A stretch of 64,000 nt of DNA from UBA1046 sp012511325 (GCA_050951925.1 JBMNJZ010000001.1:1116001-1180000), one strand, 5' to 3'; counted from the first letter of the stretch, positions 33,087 to 43,293 are shown. Program-made: numbers and translations. The notes: generated by a model from the letters alone, not told the origin.

Positions 33087-36000
33087 GTGGCCTTTACCCA
33101 TCTGCATCTGCATACTGAATACAGCCTGCTGGACGGAGCGATCCGCCTGTCTGAGCTGCCGCCGCGCCTGAAAGAATTAGGCATGACTGCCTGTGCCTGT
33201 ACGGATCACGGTGTCATGTACGGTGTGATTGATTTTTACCGGGCGATGAGGGAGGCCGGCCTGAAACCGATCATCGGTTGCGAGGCCTATGTGGCGCCCC
33301 GCAGTTATACTGATAAAGACGGCGTCAAGGACAGAGATCCCTGGCATCTGATTTTACTGGCCGAGAACATGACAGGCTACAAAAACCTGATGTGGCTGGT
33401 ATCGGAGTCTTTCGTCAATGGTTTTTACTATCGGCCGCGGGTTGATCATCAGCTCTTGCGCGAGCACAGCGAGGGTCTGATTGCGCTTTCAGCCTGCCTG
33501 GCCGGCGAGGTCCCACAATTGATTTTGCAGGGACAGTATAAGGATGCTGTCCAGGCCGCCAAGCGCTATCAGGAGACTTTCGGCCAGGGCAATTTTTTCC
33601 TGGAATTGCAGGAGAATGGAATCCCGGAACAAACCAAGGTCAATCAGGCACTGATCAGAATCAGCAGGGAAACTGGAATCCCGCTGGTCGCGACCAATGA
33701 CTGTCATTATATGTATCAGGATGATGCCTTCAGCCATGAGGTGCTGCTGTGCATCCAGACCGGTAAGACGATGAGTGATCCGGATCGGATGCGCATGCAC
33801 AGCGATGAATTCTATCTCAAGTCTCCGGAGGAAATGGCGAAAGCCTTCGCCGACTATCCCGAAGCATTGGTCAATACGATGAAAATTGCCGAGCGCTGCA
33901 ATGTCGAGCTGGAATTTGACCGGCTGTCACTGCCTCATTTTGAGACGCCGCGGGGGGAGTCGGCGGCGGAATATCTGCGTCAACTCTGCCTGGCCGGACT
34001 GGAGCAGAGACTGCAAAATAAAGCGGAGCATATTTCGGAGCTGACTTATCGGGAGCGTCTGGAGCACGAGCTCGAAGTCATAATTGATATGGGTTATGCG
34101 GACTATTATCTGATCGTCTGGGATTTCATACGCCATGCCAGGGAGCAGGGTATTATCGTGGGTCCGGGCCGCGGCTCCGGAGCAGCTTCTCTGGCGGCCT
34201 ATGTACTGCGTATCACTAATATCGATCCGATCAAATATAATTTGCTCTTTGAGCGTTTTCTTAATATCGAGCGCGTCAGTATGCCCGATTTCGATATTGA
34301 TTTCTGCTATGAACGGCGCAATGAAGTCATCCAATATGTGACCGAAAAATACGGCGCCGACCATGTTTCCCAGGTTATCACTTTTGGTACGCTGGCCGCC
34401 CGGGCGGCGATCCGCAATGTGGCGCGGGCCATTGACGTGCCCTATGCCGAGGCTGACCGCATTGCCAAGATGGTGCCGGCGGAGCTGAATATAACTTTGG
34501 ATCAGGCTCTGGCGATCAATCCCGAGTTACGCCGTTATTATGATAATGATGAAGTCACCCGTCGGATCATCGATCTGTCGCGGCGTCTGGAGGGTATGCC
34601 GCGCCATGCCTCTACTCATGCCGCCGGTGTAGTTATCTCTGGTCAGCCGATCACGGAGCTGGCGCCTTTGGCCCGCAACGAGGATTCGATCGTAGTCCAG
34701 TTCACCAAGGATAATATTGAGAGGGTAGGGCTGCTCAAATTCGATTTCCTCGGCCTGCGAACCTTGACTGTGATCCAGGATACCGTAAATATGGTCAAGG
34801 CCGATAAAGGGATCGAAATCGATATTGACGATTTGGATTTCGCCGATCCCAAAATCTATGAAATGATCTCGGCCGGCGATACGGTTTGTGCTTTCCAGCT
34901 GGAGAGTCCCGGCATGACACGTTTCATGAAGGATCTGAAACCGGATAATTTCGAGGATATTATCGCCGGTATTTCGCTCTTCCGCCCCGGACCCATGGAA
35001 CACATCCCGCGCTATGTTGAGGCCCGTCACGATGCCAGCAAAATTAAATACGATCATCCGCTCCTGGAGCCGATCCTTGATGTGACCTACGGCTGCATGG
35101 TCTACCAGGAACAGGTCATGCAGATTGTGCGCGACCTGGCCGGCTTCTCTCTGGGGCAGTCGGATAATGTCCGCCGCGCTATGTCCAAGAAACAGCCGGA
35201 AGTGATTGCCGGCTATAAGGATCTGTTCATAAACGGAGGTATCGATGAAGGCGGTCGGCAAGTGCCGGGCGCCTGCGCCAATGGCGTGCCGCGCCAGGTG
35301 GCAGCCAAGATCTTCGAAGATGTGATGGCTTTCGCCGGCTATGCTTTCAACAAAGCACATGCCGCTGCCTATGCCGTTGTCGCCTACAACACGGCTTGGC
35401 TCAAGTATTATTATCCGGTCGAATTCATGGCGGCAATGCTTAATAGCTGGCTGGGCAGCCTCGACCAGGCCGCTCAATATGTCCGTGCTGCCAAAGATCT
35501 CGGCATCGAGATACTGCCGCCGGACATCAATAAGAGCTATGCCCGTTTTACGACCGAGGACGGCGGCATCCGCTTCGCCCTCGGCGGGGTCAAAAATGTC
35601 GGTCAGGCAGCGATCAACAAGATTGTGACGGAGCGCGAAAATAACGGAGAGTTCACAGGTTACGGCGACTTCATGCGCCGGATCTGCGAATGCGATATCA
35701 ACCGCCGGATGATTGAGAGTCTTATTAAAGCTTCGGCGCTGGACGGTTTCGGCGTTCCCAGAGCTAAGATGATCGCGGTGCTGGAGCCTTTCGCCAATCA
35801 GCTCCAGAATCAAAAGAAGATGTCCTCCTTAGGGCAGATCAGTATTTTTCAGCTGCCCGGCATGGAAGAGCAGCAGCCTGATGATGAACCCGTCTATCCG
35901 GATGTCTCCGAATTCGATGTCGATATGCTGCTGGCGATGGAAAAGGAGATGCTGGGTCTCTATATCACAGGACATCCCTTGGATGCCTACCGTGAGGATC

Positions 36001-36746
36001 TCTCAGCTTATCAAACAGTGACGGCTCAGGATATGGTTACTTTTGACGAACCGCCTGAGGGCAGTGAGGCGCCGGTCATGAGACCGGAGCTCCCGGACCA
36101 GACCGCTGTCATTGTCGGCGGCCAGGTTATCCGGCGCCGCAACCAGTACACCAAGCGCAATGATCTGATGGCTTTCCTGGAGGTGGAGGATCTGACCGGC
36201 AGCTTTGAGTTGATTGTTTTCCCCGCCGTATATGAAAAATATGTCGATCTCTTAGGCGAAGGCAAGGCGATCCTGGTCAGGGGACGGCTCAGCGTGCGCG
36301 AGGACGAGGCGATCAAAGTGATTGCGGAAGAGCTGTTTGACCTGGCGAATTTGCCGAAGGCCGCGCGGGTAGAGCTGGCGTCTTTCGGCCGTGGCCGGAC
36401 AGCAGCCGGGTACAGCCCGGCAAGCAACTCCGCAGCGCAGGACAGCTCCGTAGTGCAGGACAGCCCCGCTGACAGCTCCGCGGTATGGGCAAAGATGCCG
36501 GATCCGGGGGAGGCGCCTTCGACGCAAAATACATTGGTTGTACGTTGGCGAGGCGAAACCAGCGAGGAGGCTCTGAAACCGCTAAAAAGCGCCTTGGCCT
36601 ATTTCCCGGGGTCAAGCCGGGTGCGCGTGTATCTGGAGCAAGAGTCGAGATTGCTGGAGCCCTTGCCTCGCGGTGTCCAGTTGGATAGTGAGACGTTGGC
36701 ATTATTAGCGGAGCGTTTCGGTGTTGAGAATATCAGCGTCTTTTAA
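33087..36746 (+). CDS. dnaE: DNA polymerase III alpha subunit (DnaE)
   Basis: 1219 residues. Replicative polymerase of the C family. The N-terminal PHP domain has FTHLHLHTEYSLLDGA and TDHGVMYGV. The polymerase core has GPGRGSGAASLAAYVLRIT and PDFDIDFCYERR with the catalytic Asp pair, then FGTLAARAAIRNVARA, RHASTHAAGVVI, and a tRNA-anticodon-type OB fold near 1000-1080 (QTAVIVGGQVIRRRNQYTKR). Start is GTG 33087 with GGGGGAA about 9 nt upstream. Near residues 1110-1140 a Ser/Ala/Asp-rich stretch is encoded by short tandem DNA repeats, followed by a small C-terminal domain. It follows the phosphoglucomutase gene by 20 nt. Confidence 0.97.
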   Translation: MAFTHLHLHTEYSLLDGAIRLSELPPRLKELGMTACACTDHGVMYGVIDFYRAMREAGLKPIIGCEAYVAPRSYTDKDGVKDRDPWHLILLAENMTGYKNLMWLVSESFVNGFYYRPRVDHQLLREHSEGLIALSACLAGEVPQLILQGQYKDAVQAAKRYQETFGQGNFFLELQENGIPEQTKVNQALIRISRETGIPLVATNDCHYMYQDDAFSHEVLLCIQTGKTMSDPDRMRMHSDEFYLKSPEEMAKAFADYPEALVNTMKIAERCNVELEFDRLSLPHFETPRGESAAEYLRQLCLAGLEQRLQNKAEHISELTYRERLEHELEVIIDMGYADYYLIVWDFIRHAREQGIIVGPGRGSGAASLAAYVLRITNIDPIKYNLLFERFLNIERVSMPDFDIDFCYERRNEVIQYVTEKYGADHVSQVITFGTLAARAAIRNVARAIDVPYAEADRIAKMVPAELNITLDQALAINPELRRYYDNDEVTRRIIDLSRRLEGMPRHASTHAAGVVISGQPITELAPLARNEDSIVVQFTKDNIERVGLLKFDFLGLRTLTVIQDTVNMVKADKGIEIDIDDLDFADPKIYEMISAGDTVCAFQLESPGMTRFMKDLKPDNFEDIIAGISLFRPGPMEHIPRYVEARHDASKIKYDHPLLEPILDVTYGCMVYQEQVMQIVRDLAGFSLGQSDNVRRAMSKKQPEVIAGYKDLFINGGIDEGGRQVPGACANGVPRQVAAKIFEDVMAFAGYAFNKAHAAAYAVVAYNTAWLKYYYPVEFMAAMLNSWLGSLDQAAQYVRAAKDLGIEILPPDINKSYARFTTEDGGIRFALGGVKNVGQAAINKIVTERENNGEFTGYGDFMRRICECDINRRMIESLIKASALDGFGVPRAKMIAVLEPFANQLQNQKKMSSLGQISIFQLPGMEEQQPDDEPVYPDVSEFDVDMLLAMEKEMLGLYITGHPLDAYREDLSAYQTVTAQDMVTFDEPPEGSEAPVMRPELPDQTAVIVGGQVIRRRNQYTKRNDLMAFLEVEDLTGSFELIVFPAVYEKYVDLLGEGKAILVRGRLSVREDEAIKVIAEELFDLANLPKAARVELASFGRGRTAAGYSPASNSAAQDSSVVQDSPADSSAVWAKMPDPGEAPSTQNTLVVRWRGETSEEALKPLKSALAYFPGSSRVRVYLEQESRLLEPLPRGVQLDSETLALLAERFGVENISVF

Positions 36747-36759
36747 CCTGATACTACTA

Positions 36760-36787
36760 TTGTTGATTATTCTTTTAATGTTAGAAT
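36760..36787 (+). promoter_or_regulatory. Putative promoter of pgsA-mutS2
   Basis: TTGTTG (36760-36765), 16 bp, TAGAAT (36782-36787), 85 bp before pgsA. Confidence 0.45.
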
Positions 36788-36872
36788 GCTACCAATAAAT
36801 TAAGAAATCCGCCGCGAGCGGGATTGACCTGAGGAAACATAGTATTGGGAAGGGTTGTACTGAGGATTAATT

Positions 36873-37445
36873 GTGAATACCAGGCTTAAATTCGAGCTGA
36901 ATGTACCCAATGTTCTCACCACTTTGCGCCTGACAGCCGTACCGGTTCTGGCCTGGTTAATCTGGCGCTGGCCGAAATATAAAGTAGCCGGCTTTGTTAC
37001 CTTCCTGGCAATCTGGTTGACGGATATACTTGATGGCTGGATCGCCAGGCGCTTTAATCAGATTACGGAATTCGGCAAGCTCTTTGATCCTCTGGTGGAT
37101 AAAATTTTCCAAGTCACAACGGCGGTAATGATGTTCATGATCGGCCGCATTCCGCTATGGGTGCCGCTGTTCATGCTATTGCGCGAGACACTGATGATTG
37201 GCGGGAGCTGGTATCTGCTGAAAGAGCGTGATACTGTTGTATACTCGGATCATTTCGGCAAGGCGGCGACCTTTTTCTATGTGCTGGCCTTCAGTCTTTT
37301 GTTCTGGCTGCCGGATGAGCCGCGCTGGATCAGAGATGTGATCTTTATAATTCCGATCCTGCTTTCACTGACAGCGACGATCAATTATACCTATAAGAAC
37401 CGTGAGAAATGGTCCAGGCGCCGCGATGCCGAGAGTCAGCAGTAG
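36873..37445 (+). CDS. pgsA: CDP-diacylglycerol-glycerol-3-phosphate 3-phosphatidyltransferase
   Basis: Membrane enzyme making phosphatidylglycerol-phosphate, the first committed step to phosphatidylglycerol. 190 residues. The CDP-alcohol phosphatidyltransferase motif is complete: DGWIAR, eight residues, then GKLFDPLVDK with the metal-binding Asp residues (~50-72). NVPNVLTTLRLTAVPVLAW is the typical N-terminal start. About five to six membrane segments and a basic tail. GTG 36873 has GAGGA 6 nt upstream. mutS2 follows in a different frame. Confidence 0.94.
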   Translation: MNTRLKFELNVPNVLTTLRLTAVPVLAWLIWRWPKYKVAGFVTFLAIWLTDILDGWIARRFNQITEFGKLFDPLVDKIFQVTTAVMMFMIGRIPLWVPLFMLLRETLMIGGSWYLLKERDTVVYSDHFGKAATFFYVLAFSLLFWLPDEPRWIRDVIFIIPILLSLTATINYTYKNREKWSRRRDAESQQ

Positions 37446-37506
37446 CTCCGCCGCCGTCTTGCGGGCAGCGGGGGATCTTGAATGGCGGGGGCTCTTTTCT
37501 AGGGAA

Positions 37507-39897
37507 ATGCCGAAGAAAACTCTGAAAATACTTGAATTTGATAAAGTCCGCGATCTGCTTGTGCTGCGCGCCTGTACAGCGCCCGGACGGGAGCGCTGCG
37601 CGGCGCTTTCGCCGGAAAGGAATCTGGAAAAGATTCGCTCGGCGCAGGCGGAGACCTCTGATATGGTCAGATTGCTGCTGGAGCGAGGCGATCTGCCGCT
37701 GGCCGGAATCTCAGAGATCAAGCCGGCTGTGCGCAGAGCCATGGCCGAAGCTGTTCTCAGCACAGCCGAACTGTTGCGGATCGGTGCTTTTTTGCGCTCG
37801 GTGCAGAGGGTGAAGGCGGTTTTGCCGGAGGACTATGGCGCGGATGCCGAGCCTCGTTTGGTATATGACCGCATCGCTATGCTCTATCCTTTGGCCGGTC
37901 TGGAAGCGAGGATTGACGAGTGTATCGCGGGCGAAGATGAGATCCGCGACCGCGCGACGCCGGAGCTGTACAATATCCGCCGGCGCATCAGAAAGGCGCA
38001 GGAGAATATCCGCCAGGAGCTGGAGCGCCTGGTGCGCTCTCGTCCTCTGGCGTTGCAAGAGGCGATCGTGACTTTGCGCGGCGATCGCTATGTTGTTCCG
38101 GTCAAGGCGGAGCACCGCAATCAAGTGCCGGGCCTGGTGCACGATACCTCAGCCAGCGGCAGCACTGTCTTTGTCGAGCCGCTGGCAGTCGTCGAGCTCA
38201 ACAATCAGATCAAGGTGCTGATGGCCGAGGAGAAGCAGGAGATTGAGGAGATTTTGCGGGAGCTGAGCAGCAAAGTTGCCAATCAATCGGATGTCCTGCT
38301 GACCAATGCGGAGATTCTCACTTTGCTTGACTTTGCTCAGGCTAAGGCCAGGCTGGCTCTGGCCATGAAAGCAATGCCGCCTGAATTCAACGATGAGGGG
38401 CGAATAATTCTCAAAGGCGCGCGGCATCCCTTGATTGCGACTCAGGCTGTGGTGCCGATTGACTTTGAACTGGGTACGACTTTCCGCACTTTAGTGATAA
38501 CAGGTCCTAATACAGGCGGCAAAACCGTCACGCTCAAGACCTGCGGTCTTCTGACCCTGATGGGTATGGCCGGTCTCCAGATTCCGGCGCAAGACCGCAG
38601 CGAACTCTCCACCTTTGATCATGTGCTGGCGGATATCGGTGACGAGCAGAGTATCGAGCAAAGCCTTTCGACCTTTTCGTCGCATCTGCGCCAGATTATA
38701 GAGATTACCGCGCTGGCCGGGCCGGGAAGCCTGGTGCTGCTGGATGAGCTCGGCGCGGGTACTGATCCCTCTGAGGGGGCGGCTCTGGCAATTTCGATCC
38801 TGGAAGATCTGCGCCGCAAGGGTGCTCTGACAGTAGCGACCACTCACTACAAAGAACTCAAAGGTTATGCTCTTAACACTTCCGGGGTTGAGAACGCCTG
38901 TTGTGAATTTGATACCGATACTCTGCGTCCGACCTTTCGCCTGATGATCGGCGTGCCCGGTGTCAGCAATGCCTTTGCTATCTCGCAGCGGCTGGGTCTT
39001 GATCCGGAGATCATTGCCCGGGCCAAAGAATTGATCTCTGACGAAGGCGCTCGCTTCGAGGAGCTGGTGGCATCGATTGAAAAGAGCCATCAGGAGGCAA
39101 GGCGCATACGGACGGAGATCGATGCCTTGCAGGCAGAAAGTGTTGCGGTAAGAGAAGCTCTGGCGGAGGATGAGCGCAAGCTGGAGCTAAAGCGCCGTGA
39201 GATCCTGGATCAGGCAAGGGAAGAGGCTGATCTGCTCTACCGCCGGGCCGAGGAAGAGATCGAGCAGCTGCTGGAAGAGCTGAAACAGAAGATGGAGCAG
39301 GAAGCCGGCCACCATATCGTCAGTGAAGCCAGAAGTCAGATCCGCCAGGCCCGGGAGAAGATCGGAGCCGGCAGACAAAAGGAGCGGCTGAGCAGACACG
39401 CCGGAAAGACTTTGACTGCGGAAGATATTGTGCCCGGAGAATATTATGACGCCCCGGCTCTGGGGCTTTCCGGCAGTGCGGAAGGCCCGCCGGACAGCAA
39501 GGGCAATGTGGTGCTGCGCAGCGGCCAGATGCAGGTGACCGTGCCCTTCAGCGCCCTGACTTGGCCCGCTAAGAAGGAGACTGCCGTCAAGAAGAGTCCC
39601 GGACGCAGCAGCAAAGAAAACATCTCCGCGCTCACTGCCGAGAAGAGACTTTTCCTGGGGACGGAAATTATGCTGCGCGGTAAATTGGTCGAAGAAGCCC
39701 TGTTTGAGCTGGATCATTTTTTGGATGATGCTGTCCTGGCCGGACTTGGTGTAATCAGGATTGTCCACGGTAAGGGCACTGGCGCCCTGCGTTCCGCTGT
39801 CGGCGATTTTCTGTCGCGCGACCGGAGAGTGGCGAGCTTTCGCCTGGGCGGACAAGGCGAGGGCGGAGATGGTGTTACGATCGCCGAGCTGAAATAA
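37507..39897 (+). CDS. mutS2: Endonuclease MutS2 / ribosome-collision factor
   Basis: 796 residues from ATG 37507. MutS-like ATPase with a C-terminal Smr nuclease domain; members suppress recombination or, in Bacillus, split collided ribosomes. Seen: KTLKILEFDKVRDLL at the N-terminus, the clamp and lever helices, TGPNTGGKTVTLKT (Walker A), LLDELGAGTDPSEGAAL (Walker B), THYKELKGYAL, a coiled coil at ~520-640, and Smr with LRGKLVEEALFELDHFLDDA and VHGKGTGALR. The usual Asp-Leu-Arg-Gly of Smr reads Met-Leu-Arg-Gly here. The start is uncertain: AGGG is only 2 nt from ATG 37507. An open frame reaches 37402 but overlaps pgsA. Confidence 0.94.
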   Translation: MPKKTLKILEFDKVRDLLVLRACTAPGRERCAALSPERNLEKIRSAQAETSDMVRLLLERGDLPLAGISEIKPAVRRAMAEAVLSTAELLRIGAFLRSVQRVKAVLPEDYGADAEPRLVYDRIAMLYPLAGLEARIDECIAGEDEIRDRATPELYNIRRRIRKAQENIRQELERLVRSRPLALQEAIVTLRGDRYVVPVKAEHRNQVPGLVHDTSASGSTVFVEPLAVVELNNQIKVLMAEEKQEIEEILRELSSKVANQSDVLLTNAEILTLLDFAQAKARLALAMKAMPPEFNDEGRIILKGARHPLIATQAVVPIDFELGTTFRTLVITGPNTGGKTVTLKTCGLLTLMGMAGLQIPAQDRSELSTFDHVLADIGDEQSIEQSLSTFSSHLRQIIEITALAGPGSLVLLDELGAGTDPSEGAALAISILEDLRRKGALTVATTHYKELKGYALNTSGVENACCEFDTDTLRPTFRLMIGVPGVSNAFAISQRLGLDPEIIARAKELISDEGARFEELVASIEKSHQEARRIRTEIDALQAESVAVREALAEDERKLELKRREILDQAREEADLLYRRAEEEIEQLLEELKQKMEQEAGHHIVSEARSQIRQAREKIGAGRQKERLSRHAGKTLTAEDIVPGEYYDAPALGLSGSAEGPPDSKGNVVLRSGQMQVTVPFSALTWPAKKETAVKKSPGRSSKENISALTAEKRLFLGTEIMLRGKLVEEALFELDHFLDDAVLAGLGVIRIVHGKGTGALRSAVGDFLSRDRRVASFRLGGQGEGGDGVTIAELK

Positions 39898-39936
39898 GGC
39901 ATCTTCCTGCGCTCCGGCGGGCACGGTTTTATCTTG

Positions 39937-39966
39937 TTTAAGTATTTTCGCTCTCTACGGTATAAT
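39937..39966 (+). promoter_or_regulatory. Putative promoter of the glycogen operon
   Basis: TTTAAG (39937-39942), 18 bp, perfect TATAAT (39961-39966), 44 bp before glgB. The -35 is weak. Confidence 0.5.
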
Positions 39967-40009
39967 AAAAGCAACAGTTGCAGGCGATGCTCTTTGCAGG
40001 GGAGGAAGT

Positions 40010-42082
40010 ATGAATCAGGCTTATCTGTTTAACACTGGGGATAACTTCCAAAGTTATAAGATGCTGGGTTCTCGTCCGGATCTAAGCCGCGACGGGGAAC
40101 CGGGTTATCGCTTTGCAGTCTGGGCGCCCAATGCCAAAGCCGTCAGTGTCGCAGGCGATTTCAATTTCTGGAATACCGAGCGCGATCCCCTCTCTCCTTA
40201 TGGCACAACGGGAATCTGGACGGGATTTATCAGCGGTGCTGAGCAATGGCAACGCTATAAATACGCGATCAGAACCGAAGACGGGCGCCTGATTCTAAAA
40301 GCTGATCCCTATGCCCGCCACGCCGAGACCAGGCCTAATACCGCCTCGATTCTCTATGATCCTGACGATTATGAATGGCATGATCAGGAATGGATGGAGC
40401 AGCGTCCGGAAGCCACAGCGATCGGACCTCTGAATATCTACGAATGTCATCTCGGCTCCTGGCGCCGTTATCAGGATAACAATACTTATACTTATCGCGA
40501 GATCGCGCCGCAGCTGGCAGCCTATCTGACTGATATGGGTTACAATGCCGTCGAATTGATGCCGGTCAATGAGTATCCGCTGGATGCCTCCTGGGGTTAT
40601 CAGGTAACGGGCTATTTCGCTATAACTTCACGCTACGGCACACCGGCTGATTTTAAGTATTTTGTAGATACAATGCACCTGGCCGGGATTCGGGTTATCA
40701 TTGACTGGGTTCCCGCTCATTTCCCGTCCGATGATTTTGCTCTGGCTAATTTTGATGGCAAGCCATTGTTTGAATATTCCGATCCGCGCCTGGGGAATCA
40801 TCCCTCCTGGGGTACGCTGGTTTTTAATTACGGCCTGGCCGAGGTCAATTCATTTTTGATCTCTTCCGCCTGGCTTCTACTGGACGAATTCCACGCGGAT
40901 GGACTCAGAATCGATGCTGTCAGCTCTATTCTGTCGCTCAATTTCGGTCACGATGATGCTGACAAGATCTACAATGAAAAGGGCGGGGAAGAGAATTGCG
41001 AAGGAGTAGCCTTCATCCGGAAACTAAATCGCACGGTCAGAGAGAATATGCCGGCCGCGATGATGATCGCGGAGGAATCCTCAGCCTGGCCGCAGGTAAC
41101 CGGGCCGACGGAAGAAGGCGGTCTGGGCTTCACTCATAAATGGAATATGGGCTGGATGAACGACATTCTCACCTATGTTAAAGCCGATTATTACGCCCGC
41201 GGCGTATTTCATAAAAATGTGACCTTCTCCATGTTGTATGCTTTTCATGAGCGTTTTATCCTGCCCTTCTCTCATGATGAGGTTGTACATGGCAAAAAGA
41301 GTCTGCTGGGGCGTATGCCGGGCGACTACTGGCGCCAATTCGCATCGCTTCGCGCGCTATACGTTTATCAATATACGCATCCGGGGGCAAAACTTAATTT
41401 TATGGGCAATGAATTCGCGCCCTATACGGAATGGCGCTTCTATGAAGAGCTGGAATGGTTTATGCTCAAATATCCCTCTCACCATGCTATGCAGAGCTTC
41501 TGCCGTGAACTCAATCATTTCTATCTCGCTACCCCCGCTCTGTGGGAAGATGACCGCTCCTGGTCTGGCTTCCGGTGGATTCAGGTCGAGGACAAAAACA
41601 ATAGCGTCTTCGCCTATTTGCGCCGCAGCGCTGACCGGCAGGATGTGCTGCTCTGCGTGTTGAATTTCACACCTAAGAGCTTCGAAAATTACGTGTTGGA
41701 ACTGCCGGAGGGCGGGACGTGGCGCCTGGTATTGGACAGCGATTGTCAACGCTTTAGCGGCAGCTCGTATTTAGAGCAGGATGAGGCTCATCATCTATTG
41801 ACGGCAACGAAACTGCCGACCGACGCAAAGGAATCGCTTACTGCCGCCGAGTTAGAGCATGAGCTTGTTTCCGAGCCTGATGTCGGCCGGGACGGTAAGT
41901 CAGCGCCGGTACAGAGTACGGCGCGAAGTTGGGTACTTAACGTGAAGCTGCCGCCCTTGGCGGGGCTGATCTTTGTCAAAGAAAATAATTCACTGAATGG
42001 AGGTGTTGTTGATGGTCAGACAGGAAACAGTTGCCATGATATTGGCCGGCGGCCAGGGAACCCGCCTGGGCGTACTGACTGA
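40010..42082 (+). CDS. glgB: 1,4-alpha-glucan branching enzyme
   Basis: GH13 enzyme that makes the alpha-1,6 branches of glycogen. 690 residues. Residues ~15-115 are the CBM48 (FAVWAPNAKAVSVAGDFNFW). The barrel has ELMPVNEYPLDASWGYQVTG, DWVPAHFPSDDFAL, DGLRIDAVSS (nucleophile Asp), MMIAEESSAWP (acid/base Glu) and FSHDEVVHGKKSL (third Asp). A 37-residue hydrophilic insert lies in the C-terminal domain near 605-640. The expected end is close to LAGLIFVKE, but the frame runs on ~28 residues and overlaps glgC by 71 nt. GGGGAGGAAGT precedes the ATG. Confidence 0.95.
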   Translation: MNQAYLFNTGDNFQSYKMLGSRPDLSRDGEPGYRFAVWAPNAKAVSVAGDFNFWNTERDPLSPYGTTGIWTGFISGAEQWQRYKYAIRTEDGRLILKADPYARHAETRPNTASILYDPDDYEWHDQEWMEQRPEATAIGPLNIYECHLGSWRRYQDNNTYTYREIAPQLAAYLTDMGYNAVELMPVNEYPLDASWGYQVTGYFAITSRYGTPADFKYFVDTMHLAGIRVIIDWVPAHFPSDDFALANFDGKPLFEYSDPRLGNHPSWGTLVFNYGLAEVNSFLISSAWLLLDEFHADGLRIDAVSSILSLNFGHDDADKIYNEKGGEENCEGVAFIRKLNRTVRENMPAAMMIAEESSAWPQVTGPTEEGGLGFTHKWNMGWMNDILTYVKADYYARGVFHKNVTFSMLYAFHERFILPFSHDEVVHGKKSLLGRMPGDYWRQFASLRALYVYQYTHPGAKLNFMGNEFAPYTEWRFYEELEWFMLKYPSHHAMQSFCRELNHFYLATPALWEDDRSWSGFRWIQVEDKNNSVFAYLRRSADRQDVLLCVLNFTPKSFENYVLELPEGGTWRLVLDSDCQRFSGSSYLEQDEAHHLLTATKLPTDAKESLTAAELEHELVSEPDVGRDGKSAPVQSTARSWVLNVKLPPLAGLIFVKENNSLNGGVVDGQTGNSCHDIGRRPGNPPGRTD

Positions 42083-43292
42083 TCATGTGGCCAAGCCCGC
42101 CGTACCTTTCGGCAGTCGCTATCGCATCATAGATTTTCCCTTGAGCAACTGTACCAATTCAGGCATTGAGGCTGTGGGCGTCCTGACCCAGTATCAGCCT
42201 CTGGAGCTCAACAAATATATTGGCAACGGCCATTCTTGGGATCTGGATCGCAATAGTGGCGGAACTTATATTTTGCCGCCCTATCAGAGCATTTACGGCA
42301 GTGACTGGTATAAGGGCACGGCAAATGCGATCTATCAGAATATTTCCTTTATTGATCGTTTTTCTCCCAAGTATGTACTGGTTCTCTCCGGCGATCATGT
42401 CTACAAGATGGATTATAGCGCGATGGTAAGGCAGCATGCCCAGACAGAGGCTGACGGTACCATCGCAGTGATCGAAGTGCCTTGGGAAGAGACATCGCGT
42501 TTCGGGATTATGAACACCGATGAAGATAAGCGCATTATCGAATTTGAGGAAAAGCCCAAGGAGGCCAAGAATAATCTGGCCTCGATGGGTGTCTACTGCT
42601 TCTCTTGGCCGTCTCTGAGAAAGTATCTGATCCTGGATGAGGAGAAGACCGGATCTGACAATGATTTCGGCAAGAATGTAATCCCTATGATGTTAGCGGA
42701 TCAGCAGAGGATGTATGCCTACACCTTCAATGGCTATTGGAAAGATGTGGGAACTGTATACTCGCTCTGGGAGTCGAATATGGATCTGCTCGACAAGCCG
42801 GAGGAAATCAATCTGCACGATGATTCCTGGCGTATCTACAGCCGCAATCCGATCAGGCCTTCGCATTTTGTCGGTCCCAATGCCGTAATGGACAGAGTGG
42901 CCGTGACGGACGGCGCTGAGATATATGGAACAGTAATCCATTCTATGCTCTCTCATAGTGTCGTTGTCGAAGAGGGCGCGACTGTCAAAGATTCTTTTCT
43001 GATGCCGGGGGTTGTGGTCAAACAGGGCAGTTATCTGGAACGCTGTATTGTCGGCATGAATACTGTAATCGGCGCTGATGTACAGATCGGGCCTGAGGTT
43101 ACGGACGGTACCACATATTATGCAAACGAACGCGTCTGCGCCGAGGGCATCTCTGTCTTCGAACAGAATCTGATCATTAACGACGGCGCCAAAATCAATG
43201 GCAATTCCATGATTTATATGCCGACAGCCAACGAGGGTTTCAATAAGATCGTAATCGGTCTCAACGAACGAGAATTGGCGATGGAGGTGTAA
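42012..43292 (+). CDS. glgC: Glucose-1-phosphate adenylyltransferase
   Basis: Makes ADP-glucose from glucose-1-phosphate and ATP, the committed step of glycogen synthesis. 426 residues from ATG 42012, chosen over 41997 because GGAGGTG lies 7 nt upstream. Seen: AMILAGGQGTRLGVLTDHVA (nucleotide loop), KPAVPFGSRYRIIDFPLSNC, LVLSGDHVYKMDYSAM, IEFEEKPKEAKNN and the C-terminal left-handed beta-helix. Its start sits inside the 3' end of glgB, and its stop is 1 nt before glgD. Confidence 0.96.
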   Translation: MVRQETVAMILAGGQGTRLGVLTDHVAKPAVPFGSRYRIIDFPLSNCTNSGIEAVGVLTQYQPLELNKYIGNGHSWDLDRNSGGTYILPPYQSIYGSDWYKGTANAIYQNISFIDRFSPKYVLVLSGDHVYKMDYSAMVRQHAQTEADGTIAVIEVPWEETSRFGIMNTDEDKRIIEFEEKPKEAKNNLASMGVYCFSWPSLRKYLILDEEKTGSDNDFGKNVIPMMLADQQRMYAYTFNGYWKDVGTVYSLWESNMDLLDKPEEINLHDDSWRIYSRNPIRPSHFVGPNAVMDRVAVTDGAEIYGTVIHSMLSHSVVVEEGATVKDSFLMPGVVVKQGSYLERCIVGMNTVIGADVQIGPEVTDGTTYYANERVCAEGISVFEQNLIINDGAKINGNSMIYMPTANEGFNKIVIGLNERELAMEV

Positions 43293-43293
43293 T

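Noticed and set aside
34527..35813. 428-codon open frame on the minus strand
   Set aside because: Lies wholly inside dnaE, on the opposite strand, has no known motif and no ribosome binding site. It is an antisense shadow caused by codon bias.
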